Source of the DNA: Blautia sp. BIOML-A1
Lineage (GTDB): Bacteria > Bacillota > Clostridia > Lachnospirales > Lachnospiraceae
DNA: 64,000 nucleotides
Direction: 5' to 3'
Assembly (NCBI RefSeq): GCF_009883055.1
Contig: NZ_WWVR01000008.1
Span: forward strand, 1-64,000
Below, piece after piece: positions 60,901 to 64,000 of the stretch. A program made the translations under genes and the position numbers. Every line of letters begins with the position of its first letter. Within the stretch, counting starts at the first letter, position 1. The notes under the pieces are model-generated. The model had not been told where the DNA came from and did no database searches. It was given only the letters and a program-made list of their open reading frames with translations.

Positions 60901-63862
60901 TTAAAGAAGATACCAGATAAGCAGTAAATCCTGCGCCTTCAAGAAGTGCTGCATCGGTATTCCCGTTATTTGCAGCCTTAATAATCTGGAACGGCTGCTT
61001 CTTGACCTGCTCTAAGGATGTACAGCTTCGTTCCACCACAGCCACTAAATCCCCTTCATAATCACAGACAAGATCATATTCATTTTTATCTGTCAGATAA
61101 CCTGTCGGCGGTGTAATTTCTTTCACAAAATATTTACCGAGATACAGGTTTTCTGCAACTGCTTCCCCTTTTTCATTGGTTGTCAGTGATGCCACCTTAT
61201 CCCCGGCTTTATAAATCACACCTGTTGCCCCATCCGGATGTACGATATCTTCACGTGCATACAAACCATATACTGCTTTTTCCAATGTGGCATCGCCCTG
61301 CGGTTCTGCTTTGTTTGTTTCTGCATCTTTTTTCTTCAGGAAAATCTTTGCTGTCACACGTTCATTTACAAATGTATGGGAGAAAGAAACGTCAGCTTCG
61401 CTGTCATTGGTATATGAAAATTTAAAAGAATATATATCTTCTTTATTTCTCTGATACCCGGACGGAGCCTGTTCTTCTTTTACATAGTAAGAATTTCCAA
61501 TCGGAAGATCCGCTGTAAATATCGCTGTCCCATCCTCACCTGTGACTGCCTTTTCAATCAGAGAACCTTTCTTCACAACCACAATGCCGTCTGCGTTTAC
61601 AATATCATTTCCGGCATACAAACCGAAAATACCGCCATCCAAAGGTTTTTCTGTATCCTTATCTTTCTTTACCACGGATACTTTTGCTTTCTGTCTGTCA
61701 TTGATAAAAGTAGTCTCTGAAAATACCGCTTCTGCATTCTGCCCTGCATAAGATAACGTCACTGTCTTTTCTTCTTTTGCGTTATAAAAGTTTTCTGGTG
61801 CCTGCATTTCCTTCACAATATAAGTTCCGAGATGGAGATTTTTTAATACTGCCGCACCGTTATCTCCCGTTATCAGATGCTCTTTTACCAGCTCGCCTTT
61901 CTTATATACCTGTGCCCCATAAGCGGTCATTATATCCTCTCCTGCATATACAGAATAAACAGCACCTTTTTGTCGGCGTTTCTCATAGCGGAACACAATG
62001 CCTTTCTCGCTTAAATCTGCACCCGTCAATACCTGTCCCTCTTTATATACAGTGAGCTCTCCAAGCTGTTCTTTATCCGGAACAGTTACAGAAGTAGACT
62101 GATTTGCTACAAGTTTCACATTATATGCGGATGTATTGATACGATACCCGGTTGGTGCCGTAATCTCTTTTAAATATACCGTATCTTGTGTTTTCACAAT
62201 TTCCACAGAGGCCGTACCGTTCTTATCTGTCTTTGGCATCTCCTTGATAAGCTGTGTACAGTTTTTATCTTTATAAATGCCGAACACTGCACCGGACAGT
62301 TTCGCATCCTCTTTTTCAGAATCTACTTTTACAACCTGAACTTTTGCAAGTTCCAGCCATGTAACCTGAAAAGAAGCCGTAGTTTCTTCCTCTATTCCCT
62401 CTCCAAAAACCAGTGCCAGATTTTGCGTATCGGAACCTGTGGTAATTTTATAAGCAGAATAATCCTTTGTTATGCTTCCTTTCATCTTTGCAGACCAGTT
62501 TTGTCCCACATCTTCCGTCTGGGTCAACGGCGCTGAAAGAAAAAACGTTGTACCTCCTTTTACTACAACATCTGCCCCTGCATTGCTGATTTTTCCTGTG
62601 GATACGTTATGAAACTTTACGCCCTTTGGCAGTTTCATGGTAATGGACTGTCTGCTGTCTGCCTGAAACGTTACTTCTTTTGTTCTCTGGATATTTCCAT
62701 CTACATAAGCAGTTACTTTGTCATCTGAAAATGCCATAGCCGCATCCGGGATTTCCGGCTGGCTGACCGCATAACTATATAATTCTTTTGCCAATGCGAT
62801 TCCGGTATCATTCGCCCCATAAAAAGCATCTTCACTTCCCTCTGCATAGGATGCCGCAAGATGTGTCACGACAAATCTTTTTCCGGCTGAAAAATCGGGA
62901 TATTTCTTATCAAAAAAACAATCCTCTCCGCTTGCATTTGTCCCATAATAACACACTTTGGACAATTCTTTGCCGTCTCCCAGTTTTGTAATTTCATATA
63001 CTCCGCTGCCCGGTCCCGGCTTTGACGGCTGGATGCAGTATGCGGTTGCCGTCACGCTTCCAAACTTTACGGTAAACGGACAAGTCAGGTAGGAACCCAG
63101 ACCATAGTCTGCATAATAATACCAGCCGCCGGAACTTACCTCTACCTGTGATGAACGCAGCATTTTAGGATTGTATGCAGTAAAAGTAACCGTTTCTCCT
63201 TCCTCCAATGCCAAAAGGTCCACATTCCCTGCAATCATATGGTTTTTAAACTGTTCCATAACATCTAAAAGTTTCAGGCCACTTTCCTCATCATAAGTGT
63301 CCTGCCCTTTTAATGCTTCTAATGCCTGATTCAGTTCTGTTTCCGAAAGTTTTTTCTTATGCGAGTCCGTCTCGCCTTCCTCTGCATCCTCTCCCCCGGT
63401 CTGATCATTTCCGTCAGAATCCTGTGCATTTTTCTCTTTATGGATTTCCGCTGACGGCTCTCTTACCACAATATTTCTTTGCACATGATAAGACGGATGA
63501 CCACTGACAGGCTCTACAAAATACACTGCATGATACGTATCTGCTTTATTTCCATCAAATGCCTGTCCATTCTGGTTCTTTGCCTCGTGGTACGTGACCT
63601 TTACTTTTTCCGGATGAATCTTCATTCCTGAGAAATCACTTTTCACGTCAAAACCCGTTCCTGCTTCTACTTCATAATCTTCCGCCGTTACAATCTCATC
63701 TTCAGCAAGGGCACCCTTTACTTTTTCCATGTCAGGATATTCTGCTTCGTAAGCCGCTGGCTCCGCTTCTGCCGCATAAGTGGTAACTGGCTGCATAATA
63801 GAAGAAATGATTGTCAATGCCGAGAGAAATCCCGATACGATTCTCTTTGATTTCCCTTTCAT
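57920..63862 (-). CDS. Giant SpaA/CnaB-type surface adhesin with thioester domain
   Basis: A 1,980-residue wall protein: signal peptide (1-30, cleavage after TYAA), a thioester-type domain with Cys276 in AYCIQPS and a HLAASY motif, a second all-beta domain, then about 13 CnaB-like repeats of 80-110 residues (each starting like VVKKDKDTEKPLDGGIFGLY), a TPKTG sortase motif, membrane segment and KKKK tail. CnaB repeats usually carry Lys-Asn isopeptide bonds, giving a stiff stalk; thioester domains attach covalently to host or partner surfaces. Encoded beside pcfB, so it may promote mating contact. ATG after AGAGAGG. Confidence 0.92.
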   Translation of the reverse strand: MKGKSKRIVSGFLSALTIISSIMQPVTTYAAEAEPAAYEAEYPDMEKVKGALAEDEIVTAEDYEVEAGTGFDVKSDFSGMKIHPEKVKVTYHEAKNQNGQAFDGNKADTYHAVYFVEPVSGHPSYHVQRNIVVREPSAEIHKEKNAQDSDGNDQTGGEDAEEGETDSHKKKLSETELNQALEALKGQDTYDEESGLKLLDVMEQFKNHMIAGNVDLLALEEGETVTFTAYNPKMLRSSQVEVSSGGWYYYADYGLGSYLTCPFTVKFGSVTATAYCIQPSKPGPGSGVYEITKLGDGKELSKVCYYGTNASGEDCFFDKKYPDFSAGKRFVVTHLAASYAEGSEDAFYGANDTGIALAKELYSYAVSQPEIPDAAMAFSDDKVTAYVDGNIQRTKEVTFQADSRQSITMKLPKGVKFHNVSTGKISNAGADVVVKGGTTFFLSAPLTQTEDVGQNWSAKMKGSITKDYSAYKITTGSDTQNLALVFGEGIEEETTASFQVTWLELAKVQVVKVDSEKEDAKLSGAVFGIYKDKNCTQLIKEMPKTDKNGTASVEIVKTQDTVYLKEITAPTGYRINTSAYNVKLVANQSTSVTVPDKEQLGELTVYKEGQVLTGADLSEKGIVFRYEKRRQKGAVYSVYAGEDIMTAYGAQVYKKGELVKEHLITGDNGAAVLKNLHLGTYIVKEMQAPENFYNAKEEKTVTLSYAGQNAEAVFSETTFINDRQKAKVSVVKKDKDTEKPLDGGIFGLYAGNDIVNADGIVVVKKGSLIEKAVTGEDGTAIFTADLPIGNSYYVKEEQAPSGYQRNKEDIYSFKFSYTNDSEADVSFSHTFVNERVTAKIFLKKKDAETNKAEPQGDATLEKAVYGLYAREDIVHPDGATGVIYKAGDKVASLTTNEKGEAVAENLYLGKYFVKEITPPTGYLTDKNEYDLVCDYEGDLVAVVERSCTSLEQVKKQPFQIIKAANNGNTDAALLEGAGFTAYLVSSLTVKEDGTYDFDSVTPVVLGENGATEIFTDKKGYAVSIPLPYGTYVVRETTTPHNYKPVDDFIVRITEHKPTEPQVWRVLLDDEFSAKLKITKQDDETKKTVLAAGTEFKIYDMDNEKYVEQVTTYPTTIVHKSYFTDADGYLILPQNLKIGHYRIEEVTAPDGYTINKNYAEIKVDSDTLYQIEPVSGDAIIEVVYENHPVKGELTVVKKGEVLKDYGKDFKYEMENLAGAVFAIYAAEDIYTADFQKDDAGNRILEYAKDTLVAELTTDETGSATIKNLPLGNYRVVEKTAPDGFVHKKAEQNVQFVYVDQDTPAVVESVEFINERQKVEISVEKQDAENGSTIAGAEFGLYAKEDIKAGGKVIVKADEQLCTAVTGEDGTAIFEQNLPFGSYYIKELQAPDGFVSSDEIIEVTVSYQGQDVEVVRLKEIFKNQPTTVEFRKSDLTTGVELDGATLTVLDKDGNEIDKWTSVKGEPHIIKRLHVGETYILREEFAPYGYLKAEEVEFTITDTAEIQKVEMKDDVPIGRIIINKKGEFLSEVSWNDMVAGAMDSIWGYVTGSLKDVTFEIYAREDIKAADGESDDYYKKDELVATIKTDELGIARTDDLPLGKYYVVEKETADGFVLDGEPRDIDLTYRDQDTPVVTFDSEWQNSRQKAKVIVTKKEKDSDRVLEGGVFALCAKEDIKNTDGDVLVKADTIMEQKATDKDGKIFFTADLPVGGSFYVKEVKAPAGFVTTEEVKEFTFEYAGADVPEVTFEHTFENEATIFEITKSDLTTGEELPGAKLEVTDQDGTVVDEWTSGTEPHIIKELEVGKEYTLTETLPADGYVTAESITFTVENTAEVQKVEMKDDVTKVEISKTDISGKELPGAKMTVLDKDGNAVESWTSTDKPHYMEKLPIGDYILREETAPEGYLIAEDVEFSVKDTGEIQKVSMKDEKKPSETPQTPQEPSKPTDTPKTGDDSNIRLWLLLAGLALCGTGGSLFLLKKKK

Positions 63863-64000
63863 TCGCTAAGTACCTCTCTTTCTTTGTTTTTTGCCATTCT
63901 AATACTGTCCTGTTTCAAAAATTTTTCCTAAGTTCCCATATCTCTTTACCTCCTTTTTTACTTGTACTGCCCATAACAGTACATGAATACAGGGAACTTC
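63863..64000 (-). other. Upstream region of the adhesin
   Basis: Contains the ribosome site GAGAGGTAC before the adhesin ATG. Another AGGAGG-like stretch at 63950-63957 (minus strand) may belong to an upstream gene outside the window. No promoter is clear. Confidence 0.4.

Larger units (their letters stand above)
42551..64000. mobile_element. Composite integrative/mobilisable island (left end seen)
   Basis: From the split XRE gene to past the right edge the content is all of mobile type: two large serine recombinases, TnpW, TnpV, excisionase, two relaxases, two oriT-like regions, primase and VirE-type helicase, PcfB, a coupling protein and a conjugation-associated adhesin. Base composition shifts sharply (GC-rich 44.3-49.4 kb, AT-rich 50.7-53.4 kb). 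I infer element A next to a truncated element B, which itself ends inside a conjugative element's coupling-protein gene. Confidence 0.8.

Overview
The window reads as chromosomal DNA of an anaerobic gut Firmicute, most likely family Lachnospiraceae; the genus cannot be fixed from sequence alone. The signs are moderate GC with strong GGAGG ribosome sites, a pyruvate formate-lyase pair, a family-32/42/2 glycosidase set, DUF3878, RDAC-type and DUF6106-like small proteins, a NifX-FKBP fusion, and Tn4451-type and PcfB/VirD4-type mobile elements common in gut Clostridia. Nearly all genes lie on the minus strand. Bases 1-241 look like the leader and two tandem promoters of an rRNA operon running off the left edge.

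Region 1 (345-42,400) is chromosomal backbone: a MATE exporter; sbcD-sbcC-DUF3878 (DNA end processing); a galactoside locus with an AraC regulator, a solute-binding protein, two permeases, a GH2 beta-galactosidase and a GH42 beta-galactosidase; codB with an unassigned phosphoribosyltransferase-like gene; pflB-pflA; a TetR regulator; a tellurite-type (Ter) stress module, with TerD and AIM24 on the plus strand facing a minus-strand set of yceG-like, telA, terD, terD and a Ca2+ P-type ATPase; a GH32 sucrase with a CcpA-type site; pgi behind a roughly 490-nt structured leader that resembles a decayed IS200/IS605 right end; then small proteins, a BspA-type LRR fragment, a NifX-FKBP fusion and a Ro60-like DUF2828 protein.

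Region 2 (about 42,550 to beyond 64,000) is a composite mobile island whose left end cuts an XRE regulator gene. Element A (42,589-49,442, GC-rich) carries a large serine recombinase, TnpW, a cluster of nine GGTTGAC heptamers, overlapping VirE-type and CHC2 primase genes, a MobA/MobL relaxase whose conserved first codon is ATA, a DUF3847 protein, oriT-like DNA and an excisionase. Next to it is a second, truncated Tn4451-like element B with homologous relaxase, DUF3847 and oriT copies, a lactococcin-972-type exporter/immunity cassette with a gutted precursor gene as cargo, TnpV, and a second recombinase.

Element B ends inside a VirD4/TraG coupling-protein gene of an integrative conjugative element, giving a chimeric 1,065-codon frame. 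To the right that element continues with PcfB, two small proteins and a 1,980-residue thioester/CnaB adhesin with a sortase signal. The island therefore combines conjugation, replication, mobilisation, bacteriocin-type export and surface-adhesion functions, with clear signs of nested insertion and decay.
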